Source of the DNA: Fragilaria crotonensis
Taxonomy: Eukaryota; Bacillariophyta; Fragilariophyceae; Fragilariales; Fragilariaceae
Direction: 5' to 3'
DNA: 64,000 nucleotides
Assembly: GCA_022925895.1 (NCBI GenBank)
Contig: JAKSYS010000066.1
Span: 82,716-146,715, forward strand
Shown: piece after piece, positions 11,466 to 20,824 of the stretch
Numbering within the stretch: position 1 is the first letter of the stretch
How the letters are laid out: each line of letters starts with the position of its first letter
Notes under the pieces: generated by a model
What the model saw: only the letters and a program-made list of their open reading frames with translations
What the model was told of the DNA's origin: nothing
The model's database searches: none
Program-made: the position numbers and the translations under genes

Positions 11466-13752
11466 TGAAGATCATAAGTCTAACTAGAAGCATATCTGTT
11501 GAAGCGCAAAGCCCAATGAAAAGTGACAAAGGGGTAGTGACATTCTCAAGAGGTGAGTTGATCAAACTCAGAAATATGGCGTGAAGGAAAAATCTGATGC
11601 ACAAATACCCGGGGCACGCATCAGAAAGTCGACCAGTATGTCAAACTTTGATTCAATCCCTCGGTGCACGAAACCAAACAAGTTCAGACCTTTTGATTAA
11701 TTCATTCAAAGGTTATGGAGCTCTTAGCGACTGTCATGTCGCCCAAGAATTGCTCCTAAGAAAGCAGGGGGGTGACCATGAGGAAGCAGGGAACAAGTTG
11801 ACAGCTGACAACAGACAAACTGATGCTCACAGCCAATAACAAGTACTGCAGTATGATTTGATAATGCTGGAGAGAGGCCACCTAGAATGCACCAGCTGGT
11901 TAAATCACTGTCCTGTAGTTACCGTAAAGTAGGTTGAAAAAATAGTACCAGGTGTGATGGTAGATAGCCCTCTCCTCCTCACTTGCTGTTTCTTGGTATT
12001 GTGTGCGTAGTTGAATTCTTTCCAACTGAATGACAAGTCATCATTCAATCAGTGATGAAAGCAATTAAGGCTCTCCAATTAAATGTTGAAGACTTCCTCA
12101 GTTGATTCCACACAACAAACCCTAATCCTCCTCTTTCCTGTAGGTGATGCCCAACAAATGCAGTCTCTGATTTCTCAGCATGCATCATGGATGCCTCCCT
12201 GGTGGGTCTCTCAAAGTGACCCTTCATCCCAGGAAGTCTTCATGGGCTTCCAGTCTTAGTCATCTTGATGATGGCAGTCCCGCCATCATCATATATGCCA
12301 TCAGCAGAACATAAACTAGTAGATCATCCATCATGTCTAGTAGTGTAGTGCATGACACCATCATTGGTACAATAGTACTGCCTCAGTATCTCAACAGTAG
12401 CATTGTAGCTCGTCTGAACACCAGCTGGCAAAGAAATGATAGTGGCCTAAGGGCAAAATTAATGTTAGCAATGAAGACCCTTATAAGAAAGTGTCAGTTG
12501 AATGGGGTAGAGAAAGGCACAGGCAAGAAAATTAGGGGTTAGTGGTCATTTCATCCACCTTGGCAGATGAATTGAAGCACACCAAGGCAGTCATATTTTT
12601 TCCAGGATCTGGTTTAGGAGGAGAGAAACCCAGAGTACTACCTGGGATATACACTGCGATCAAAGTGTTGTATGACAGGAAATATGAAATTGGGACAAAG
12701 AATGCAAACAAATGCTGCACATCAATGATCTCTTTGTATTCCATCCTTTCAAACTGACAACTGACTCTGGACTTCCCGTGTTTTTTCCTCATGCACATTC
12801 ATTGCACAAAAAATTGTGCCACTTTTGCTGGCAAGCAGGACATGCTATGTCACAATGACCCTGGAAAAGCCGTTTCCCCAATGTTGAACACTACCAGTAC
12901 ATGTTCATGACAAACAACTGATGGAGTTGGGGAGATGCTCCATGACTGGAACAGATTGATTTCATATCACATTGTTCATGACACATCAACAAGTTCTTGT
13001 TGTTCGATACCATCATTCCCTTGCCAAGCTTCTACTGATCTTGGTACTACTGTTGAAAGAATGAAGTCATGCGCACCTGGTTCTTATGTAATCGTTGAAT
13101 TCACGGAACCAGCCAAATACAATGATCAATTCTGTTGCTGCATTGGGAAATACTCCCAGCACTTGCAGCAGCGGTCACTTCCCACACTGGACATAGCATG
13201 TATTTGGGTTGGAGGCAAGTATTCAAGCTTCTTGTAGATTATGCTCCATGAGTCTGCAAATTGGGAGTCGTGACTACAGTGGTGGAGCGAAGCTGTATCA
13301 GAACATGCCGGTCTGGTTTGACCCCCCAACAGAAATCTGAAAAACAGCTCTGCTGATTGATAAGAACTGAATGGGCAAATTCTGCATTGGATTGGCATAC
13401 ATCTAAGACAAGGTCTTCATCAATGGGTCCACCCGATTTCAACAGTCAGAATGAATCAACATGACTGCCATGATCACTATAATTGCATACATTCTTCTGT
13501 CAGACATGGCGACCATAATTGCATACATTCTACATTGAGCATTTTGCTTTGGAGTGTTTTGAAGGCTTCTGTTCAGGCTGGGTAGTATTAAAAGTGTGAA
13601 TTTGTTGCTGAATACCAGGGCATGCAATAGCACAGTGGATAGTGGAACCTCGCTTTCAGCATGATGTGTCACAGCCGAACCAATTCACCTCGTATGTACA
13701 ATCTATACTACGGCCAGCGCAAGGTTGCTCGAAAGCACGAAACCTTCGCGTT
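11466..13752. other. long region without a recognisable gene
   Basis: About 2.3 kb with only short open frames on both strands and no known motif. Codon-like stretches around 12,540-13,240 on the plus strand (for example PGIYTAIKVLYDRKYEI and, later, CAPGSYVIVEFTEPAKYND) are interrupted by stops and frame changes. They may be the remains of an old mobile element, but I could not identify it. Simple repeats are few except the 27-bp duplication at 13,469-13,531. Confidence 0.4.
13469..13531. repeat. 27-bp imperfect tandem duplication
   Basis: Two copies of a unit ending ATAATTGCATACATTCT occur 36 bp apart (13,469-13,495 and 13,505-13,531) and differ at a few bases near the start. No function can be inferred. 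Confidence 0.6.
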
Positions 13753-13865
13753 TTGCGAAGATGTTTTGAGCCACTAGTAGACACTAGTAGACCACGCGGC
13801 ACGGATATAGCGCTATATCCGGGCCGCTTGGTCTACCGGTAGAGTGGCTCAGAACATCTTCGCAC
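13753..13865. repeat. large imperfect palindrome (foldback), arms about 55 bp
   Basis: The left arm from TTGCGAAGATG to GGATATAGC is followed directly by its near-complement GCTATATCC...CATCTTCGCA, with the centre at 13,811/13,812. The left arm carries about 5 extra bases because a TAGTAGACAC-like unit is partly duplicated; apart from that only a few positions mismatch. Single-stranded DNA or RNA from here would form a long hairpin. It could be a MITE, a foldback element, or a small-RNA hairpin precursor. Confidence 0.75.
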
Positions 13866-14030
13866 AGAGCGTATGCATACGTGCCTTGCTGGAAGGTCCG
13901 GCAATACGGGCGAAGTCCTGAATAAAGGAAGTATGCGCGCCCGCCGGGAGGGAAACAAGTTCCGATCGATGTCTGGCTGGCGCAAAATTGGATGTGCCGG
14001 CGTGGTGGTGACACGGCTGACGTCTGCAAG

Positions 14031-14346
14031 AAAATTTGCTTACAGCGAAAAAAAAATTGCTTACGGAATGAAATTGCTTACGGATTTGCTTACCATAAGC
14101 AAATCTATTGTAAGCAAATTTGCTTACAAAATTTGCTTACTGGGAGATTAAATTTGCTTACGGGGACTGTCTTTTCTACGTAAAAACATACCAATTTTCA
14201 AACACCTAAACAAAATTTACTTACAACAAGAAGAATTTGCTTACGAAAATCAAATTTGCTTACAGAAAAATTTGCTTACAAAATTTGCTTACCGGCATAA
14301 TTTGCTTACTGATTTTGCTTACTGTCAAGAAAAATTTGCTTACGAT
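14031..14346. repeat. cluster of about 15 copies of the word ATTTGCTTAC
   Basis: The decamer ATTTGCTTAC or a close variant recurs about 15 times in 316 bp, nearly all in the same orientation. Spacing is irregular, 10 to about 60 bp. Two copies in inverse orientation form a perfect 18-bp palindrome, GTAAGCAAATTTGCTTAC, near 14,111-14,128. The spacers are unrelated to each other. The irregular spacing and short word argue against a satellite or CRISPR array and suggest a protein-binding array or the subterminal repeats of a mobile element. Confidence 0.8.
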
Positions 14347-14580
14347 GCAGCAACCTTGCCGGCTCGGATGGATCATTACCATTACTAAAATTCTCGCATC
14401 ATGCAAATCGGAGCAAGGCTGGCGCGCAAACTCAACTGCCCCTAACGGTACGGTTGGCACGTGCATGGGCCGGACCTTCCTGATGGCACTCACGCATCCA
14501 CACCTCTCTATGTACGGCGATTACTCGTACCTAATTACCACTTTGATAGAGATGTGAATCGTCTCTTGTGATCACAGTGA

Positions 14581-14629
14581 CTCAGCACTCAGCACTCAGC
14601 ACTCAGCACTCAGCACTCAGCACTCAACA
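14581..14629. repeat. 7-bp microsatellite (CTCAGCA) x6 plus a variant
   Basis: Six exact tandem copies of CTCAGCA are followed by CTCAACA. The repeat lies about 250 bp upstream of FAS1 copy 1 and is likely length-polymorphic. Confidence 0.9.
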
Positions 14630-14881
14630 GTCAACCCCCTCATTACAGCTCATTGGTCGGGCACGCTGAACTACACTTAGTCTTATGTAGTGAGAAGCTT
14701 TGGCGACATTCTTGCCACGATCATTCTTACTTGGAGTACTCGTACTTGTGGTCATTGATGCACATCGTTTTTGCACGATTCGAACGCAGATACATGGCGA
14801 GATGGCGAGTGGCGAGACGACATATAATTGCCAAAAAATTATTCGTTTCCTGTCTTCCTGGTAGCGATTGACTTTAGCATC

Positions 14882-15912
14882 ATGTTCAAGATCCTCCTCT
14901 TGTCGCTTGCACTCGTTGAGATTGCCGCCTCTGGGATTGATGTCCTCCCGCTTTCAGCAGTGCCCGATGACATCGACGACTCTGACGCCTCTCTCAGTTC
15001 TCGACAGCTCAACACTCTTCCAACCATAGCGAAGCTTCTCGACGATAACAGTTCGTTTGATACCCTTTCTGCAGCCCTCAAGGCAGCAGGTCTCGATGCT
15101 ACTCTTAGAGGTGCTGGTCCCTTCACTGTGTTTGCGCCAACTGACAAGGTTCGTCTTGTTCGCGAATTGCTGTCATTTTCTATAGCGTGATCGAGGTCGA
15201 GTTCTAACGTTGCATCGGCATCGTTTCCACTAGGCTTTCGCCAAGCTCGGGAATGCCAACATCCAGGCTCTTCTCGAAGATCCTGAAACTCTTTCTGACA
15301 TTCTCTTGTACCACGTCATCAGTGGCAAGGTCCTCAGACGCCACCTTCGAAATGACATTGTAAAGGCCGCCAATTTAGATAACCTACGCATCGGAGTTCA
15401 CAGCAACGGCAGGGTTGTCATCAATGTTAACACTAACGTGACGAGGTTCAATGTGCTGGCCAGCAATGGTCGTTCACGTCATTGACCAGGTGTTGACTCC
15501 TCCGATGGATTTGGTGGGCACCATCTTTAGCGACAGGCGCTTCACCACCCTTGCGGCCGCCATTGAAGCTGCTGGATTGACGTCGACTCTTCTCAATTTG
15601 AGCAAAGAATTTACTATTTTCGCTCCCACCAACAAAGCCTTCGACGCTCTGGGAAAGGACACTGTGAGTGCCCTTCTCAAACGTCCGAAGGCGCTCAAAT
15701 CTATTCTCTTGTATCACACCGTCAGCGGATCAGTCCTGAAGAGCGACCTCAAAAACAGCGGAAGTGTGAAGACTTTGCAGGGGTCGAATGTTCACTATAC
15801 ATTCAACGGCACAAGGCTCATTATCAATGATTCGAGGGTGATTGAAGCGAACATTCTTGCGGCAAATGGTATTGTTCATGCGATCGATAAGATGCTGACT
15901 ATTCCACAGTAA
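14882..15912 (+). pseudogene. secreted FAS1 (fasciclin) two-domain protein, copy 1, frame-broken
   Basis: Exon 1 is 14882-15148 and exon 2 starts at 15234; the 85-bp intron begins GTTCGT and ends CTAG (phase 0). The signal peptide is [18 protein letters not shown]. Domain 1 has [17 protein letters not shown] across the splice and [11 protein letters not shown]; domain 2 has [15 protein letters not shown] and [11 protein letters not shown]. These are the H1 and YH motifs of fasciclin repeats used in extracellular adhesion. Near 15,468 the sequence lacks two bases relative to copy 2 (at the GVVHVID motif), which puts the second domain out of frame. The downstream frame then stays open to 15912, so the break is recent or is an assembly error. 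Copy 2 at 18582-19611 is the intact paralogue with the same intron position and length. Confidence 0.8.
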
Positions 15913-16877
15913 AAACTAACGCTAGTACTTTGGTGGATTCACGAGGCTGCATATCATATCATTGACGTCAATTCGCATTCCTCGCATTGAGAACGAAGGG
16001 ACGCTGCATTGAAAGTGCAGTTGATTGGCCGCCATGCTTCATCTAGGATGAGCTGCGCACACGCTTCATTTTTTGTCACACCTCAAGGGTCAGCCAGATT
16101 GTGCCCACGGCAGTTCAGCATCTTTTAATCTAAAATCGCTATGCCAGAGGAACTCCACTGGGATTATGGCACATTTGCCACTTGCAAGCAGCGTAATGTA
16201 ATCATCAAGGAACTAATAGAAATAATCTAATCAACCGATGATCTTGTCAATCACTAGACTCGGTCTCTGACATCAAAGTGCTCAGGTGTCCCAGATTCGC
16301 AAATCGAGCATGGCGATGACAGGTATTAATGCAAGAACTGCAGCGGTACATTCGTGCTGGGTTGCTACCTTGAATCTTGCATGCAGAAAACTCAATTGTG
16401 TCGGTGGGTACACCTTTTCGCAAGCAGATCACGCGCCTGCCTTCGTATTAAATTGATGATGCTTGTACGCCCCTGCATGATAAAAAGGCTTGAGAGGCAT
16501 GAAGCATGAAGTATTGAGTCCCGTGTCAGAATTTGTTGAGCTGAATGAACATGTGAAATGCACTACCGGTACCGGTAGCTTGCATACACTGTCATAGGCT
16601 CAGGCTGCCATCATCCTAAAAACGGCCTATGAGCAACTCGTCGCTGACAGCTGTATTCATACATATGATACAATCTTCATGAAATGCTGCACACGCGTTT
16701 ACGTCATACATGTAGACATGTACTCGGTATGAATTGACTTCATATTTGTCGCATCCAGCATGCCTTGTAAAAAAATGCATCAATGCATAGGCACCTACAA
16801 GTACCAGTACCAGTACTGCACGTTGCCTGACCCATAACATTCGTTCTCACAATTTAACTCTACAACAGCAAAACCAA
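15913..16877. other. intergenic region
   Basis: This is nearly 1 kb between FAS1 copy 1 and SRPBCC copy B. It has no convincing gene, only short GGTACCGGTAC-like and TACCAGTACCAGTACTG runs (16,563-16,575 and 16,798-16,817) close to the start of copy B. Confidence 0.4.
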
Positions 16878-17441
16878 ATGTTTGAATATAAGTTTTTGCC
16901 ATCATCTGAAATCAACACCGCCCCTTGGGTATTCACGTCCGAACTGGAACTTGACATCAGCATCGATAAGTGTTGGTCCATCATTACCGATGATCGCGCT
17001 TGGCAGCACTGGCATCCCGAAGTTATCAACATTCAAAACGTCAAGGAACCAGCAGGAGGCGCTGGAAACTCGCGAACTATTGTGTTTCGCCACTGGTTCT
17101 TCATGGCTTTGCTGGCTGGGCCAACTACCATTCGCGAAGAATTCGATTTGTGGGAGGACCAAGACGACACGGTGAAGAAGTATCAATTCTGGCTCGCTGC
17201 TGCTTCTCGCCCCGTCTTCCTCACCTACAAGGGAGGTCGCGAGGAATTCAAGGTCGAATCGATCTCAGCGACCAGGTGCAAGTTTACCCGTGTCGTGGCG
17301 CTTCAGCCAGCCTTCTTGACTCGGTATGCGCTTGGATGGTTGGTCTGCCCTGTGCTCAGGCGTCTGTTCACGGTTCAATGCCCCCAACGTCTGACAGAGG
17401 CCATCGCGAGGAAGGTTCTGCCCATCAACAATGAAGAATGA
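16878..17441 (+). CDS. SRPBCC/START-like ligand-binding fold protein, copy B (187 aa)
   Basis: An intact single-exon gene encoding 187 residues without a signal peptide. Near residues 30-50 it has ISIDKCWSIITDDRAWQHWHPEV. This matches the N-terminal helix-strand pattern of SRPBCC proteins (polyketide cyclase/dehydrase and Bet v 1-like), in which a Trp-containing segment follows the first strand and leads to a hydrophobic ligand cavity. Later strands include EEFDLWEDQDDTVKKYQFWL, GGREEFKVESISATRCKFTR and a C-terminal helix with FTVQCPQRLTEAIARKVLP. It is about 90% identical to copy C at 47142-47699; copy A at 10951 is its pseudogene. The ligand is unknown. Downstream lies a relic of the cupin/DUF952 gene that also follows copy C. 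Confidence 0.75.
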   Translation: MFEYKFLPSSEINTAPWVFTSELELDISIDKCWSIITDDRAWQHWHPEVINIQNVKEPAGGAGNSRTIVFRHWFFMALLAGPTTIREEFDLWEDQDDTVKKYQFWLAAASRPVFLTYKGGREEFKVESISATRCKFTRVVALQPAFLTRYALGWLVCPVLRRLFTVQCPQRLTEAIARKVLPINNEE

Positions 17442-17739
17442 AAATTACGAAAGCCGACGGATGACGGGTGAGTCGCATCGCGCATATGTCAGTTTGTAGT
17501 TGTAATGTTGTAATGCAATAGTGATGCTAGAGTGTAAGCAACAACTCCGGCACTCCAGTAATTGAAGTACTCTACAACAGTCCACTGGTCTATGGAGAAC
17601 AAACACCAACTCCAGTACTCCGAGTACTACGAGTAGTCTGATAGTCCAACATTATACGTAGACGACGATGGAGTACCCCAAACCATTTGCCTGTGGCGTC
17701 ATATCAACGACATAAATCAAGATAGCTTTGACATTTTCT

Positions 17740-17930
17740 GGCATCCCCACGAATCGAAGGAATCCGATGTCACAATTATGTCGACATGTTTGCCTTCTTA
17801 AAAGATCGTTTTAAGAGTCCAACGACTCCCAGCAGGCAAGGGTTTACTCCACGCAAATCCAATCACCGTCAATGCCAGTGTTTGCCGTTGTGACGAGGTG
17901 ACGAGGCACTGGCTTCGCCTGATAACATGG
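17740..17930 (-). pseudogene. relic of the cupin-DUF952 gene (3' part)
   Basis: The sequence here is similar to 47,905-48,080, which encodes the C-terminal DUF952 half of the intact gene on the minus strand. Shared blocks include CGAAGGAATCCGATGTC and TTTACTCCACGCA-ATCCAATCACC. The relic has many substitutions, several indels and no open frame. It lies the same way round relative to SRPBCC copy B as the intact gene lies to copy C, showing that a two-gene block was duplicated. Confidence 0.7.
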
Positions 17931-18581
17931 TTGCCTTTCCGCCCGCCGCAGCTTCGTACCATCGTCGCTTCCTGCCACCGTTTTTGATGCTCGTGGAGTC
18001 CTTGTGAGCAACCCTTTTTGATGTACGGCAGACGGCCGACTAGTTTGCGGATGCAAGGTGACGACTGACGTCAAAGGGTCGACATGTGCGTATGATGGAT
18101 CGGCAAGGTATATCCAGGTCATGACATACACATGTATGTACCACGTACCACATATGTAAGTCTGGAAGGGGTTGGATATTCGAAAAATTTAGAGAGCCCC
18201 TCTACCCGTCATTTACCGGATCATGCAAGGGAAAGCTGGATTTTCCAAGATCCCGGCGATCGGTCTCATTATTCTTGTTGGCTTGTGATCCGTCTGACTC
18301 ACCGGTTCACTGTCCGCAGCTCAGAGAGATCTTTCAAGTATACTCACTACACTACCTCTATCTGATAATAGAAATACTTTCAAACGAATCTTTGACATGC
18401 TGGCGACGATCATTCCTGAAGGTTCCAAGGGAAACATTTGACACGATCACCCACGATCCCCTTGTGAAGGAGTGCCACCCACCCCGCTTTCACGATTACG
18501 TGGCGACGCCAAGATTCGCTCTCTGTTTATTCATGGACACCAACATTATCTCATTTTTCTTAGCCGTTTGCCTTCCTCATC
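17931..18581. other. intergenic region upstream of FAS1 copy 2
   Basis: About 650 bp with no gene recognised. The start may contain further degraded cupin/DUF952 sequence. The last 200 bp presumably hold the FAS1 promoter. Confidence 0.35.
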
Positions 18582-19611
18582 ATGTTCAAGATTCTTCTTT
18601 TGTCGCTCGCAGCTGTCAGCATTGCCGCATCTAGGGTTGATGTCCTTCCGCTTTCGGCGTTGCCTGATGACATCAACGATGCCGACGCCTCTCTCAGTTC
18701 TCGGCAGCTCAACACTCTTCCAACCATTGCCAAACTTGTTGATGATAACAGTTCGTTTGATACCCTCGCTGCGGCACTCAAGGCAACTGGCCTCGATGCC
18801 ACTCTGAGAGGTACTGGTCCCTTCACCGTATTGGCACCAACTGACAAGGTTCGTTTTGTTCCTGAATTATTGTATCTCTTTATTGCGTGATCGAGGTCGA
18901 TTTCTAACGTTGTATCGGCATCGTTTCCGCTAGGCCTTCGCCAAACTCGGGGATGCCACTATCCAGGCCCTTCTCAAAGATCCTGACACTCTTTCTGATA
19001 TTCTCTTGTACCACGTCATCAGCGGCAAGGTCCTCAGAAGCCACCTTCGAAATGATGTCGTGAAGGCCGCCAATGGAGACAATCTTCGCGTCGGTGTTTT
19101 CAAAAGCGGCAGGGTTGTCATCAATGTTAGAACCAACGTGACAAAGTTCGATGTGCAGGCAAGCAATGGAGTAGTTCACGTCATTGATCAGGTGTTGACT
19201 CCTCCGAAGGATTTGGTGGGTACCATCTTGAGCGACAAGCGCTTTACCACTCTTGCGGCCGCGGTCAAAGCCGCTGGCTTGACTTCGACGCTTAAAGCTG
19301 CGAGCAAAGAATTCACTATTTTCGCCCCTACCAACAAAGCCTTCGAGGCTCTCGGGCAAGCCACCGTGAATAGCCTTCTCAAAAATCCGAGTGCTCTCAA
19401 ATCTATTCTCTTGTATCACACCGTCAGTGGATCAGTCCTGAAGAGCGACCTCAAAAACAGCGGTAGGGTGAAGACTGTGCAGGGGTCGAATGTTCACTAT
19501 TCGAATAGTGGTCAAACTCTCGTCATCAATGATTCCAAGGTGACCGAAGCCAACATTCTTGCTGCCAATGGTGTCATTCATGCGATCAATAAGGTTCTGA
19601 GTATTCCTTAG
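18582..19611 (+). CDS. secreted FAS1 (fasciclin) two-domain protein, copy 2, intact (314 aa)
   Basis: Exon 1 is 18582-18848 and exon 2 is 18934-19611. The 85-bp intron (GTTCGT...GCTAG, phase 0) is clearly homologous to that of copy 1. The protein starts with the signal peptide [17 protein letters not shown], then a Ser/Asp-rich linker. Two fasciclin domains follow: the first with [15 protein letters not shown] and [15 protein letters not shown], the second with [15 protein letters not shown] and [15 protein letters not shown]. Each ends with the VVHVIDQVL or VIHAINKVL strand that closes the fold. There is no GPI or transmembrane segment at the C terminus, so the product is probably secreted and may act in cell-surface or extracellular-matrix adhesion, as FAS1 proteins do elsewhere. 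About 85% identical to copy 1. Confidence 0.9.
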
Positions 19612-20091
19612 TAAACCATACTTAGTGGTTCGGCTTCATGAGGCTGCATGTGTTACGCTGATTTTCCTTTTCTTGTACCACTACGGTGCACACGCGTAAC
19701 TATCAATTAGTAGTAAACTCATTTTGAAGGACAACAGTCAATAGCGCTGAATTCTGAACTTCCCACGCTCGGTCGTGAGTTTCTGAGTAGTACTGGTGCG
19801 TTGGAAAGCTGCATTACGAGCGCAGTTCAATGGTAACCTTTTTTTCCATCCTCGTTGATTTGAAAGGCCCCTCGAACTCTTTATTTCAAATGCATCTCAA
19901 GGAAACGTCTGCCCGCGAGGGAGGGACCAGCATCGTCGTCGTAATGCAGATAACCAATGATAAATTCATCAACTATCGAAAAGAGTTCGAAGTAAAATAT
20001 AACTGATGCAGCCATGATCAGATCAATCGCCACATCGACACTTCTTACAGTAGATCCAATCTCTGGTGATGACTTATTAGAATGGGGAAAT
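19612..20091. other. intergenic region
   Basis: Nothing recognisable between FAS1 copy 2 and the subterminal repeat array of the Mutator-like element. Confidence 0.35.
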
Positions 20092-20271
20092 TACAAAATC
20101 ATCCATAAGTTTTCCCTTTTTTTCAAAATCATACAATGACTTACAATATCATTTTGTCGTTTTTTACTATATCATCCATTTAAAAATGTCGCTTTTAAAA
20201 TCATACACAACATTTGTATTATATTACAATATCATCCATTTTGTTTGCGCTTTTGCACTAAATCATCCTTA
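20092..20271. repeat. subterminal repeat array, seven AATCATCCAT-like units
   Basis: Seven copies of (A/T)ATCAT(C/A)CA or close variants occur every 20-31 bp in AT-rich DNA, all in one orientation. They lie about 550 bp before the Mutator-like transposase gene. Arrays like this are typical transposase-binding subterminal repeats of DNA transposons. No matching array was found at the 3' side, where Copia sequence begins near 24.4 kb. Confidence 0.6.
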
Positions 20272-20824
20272 TCAAATCTCAGCGCCTGCCATCTTTGTCT
20301 TCCACAGCACTTGTCGTACTCCGTGGTGTACAACGCACCGACATGAACGTGAGGCGTCGCTTAGCCATGAAGTAATTCACTATCATTTTTGAATTACTGG
20401 TGTCAAACCTTCATCATGCCATTGGCAATGTTAGGTATATTGTATTGTCGGTTTTGACAGTGGTCATAGTTTCAGCAAGGCTGGTTTGGATCCTCAATGC
20501 CTCATCATTGGAAGCATCATTGTGTGTCTTGATTTTTCGTTGAAAATCAGGCGCACTCAATTCCAGTGCTGCACGTACATTGTCATACACAGTACATGTG
20601 GTCTGTCGTGATTTATAGGAACCTGCGCGCATGTCATTCCAGTGCTGCATGTAGATTGTCCTACAATCCTTGCTTAGTATGTATTTCACAAGAGAAGACA
20701 AACACAACATTGACATCATTGCACTCATCTTTCTTGGTATTGATTTTCTCTCCCCCCAGCGCTGTTAGAGAAGGCACTTGCTATTGCTCCTTCTACTACT
20801 AACATCTGGTTTCGTTACAAAACG

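Noticed and set aside
14031-14346. CRISPR-like array
   Set aside because: The repeat is only about 10 bp, spacing is irregular, and the genome is eukaryotic; spacers are not of uniform length.
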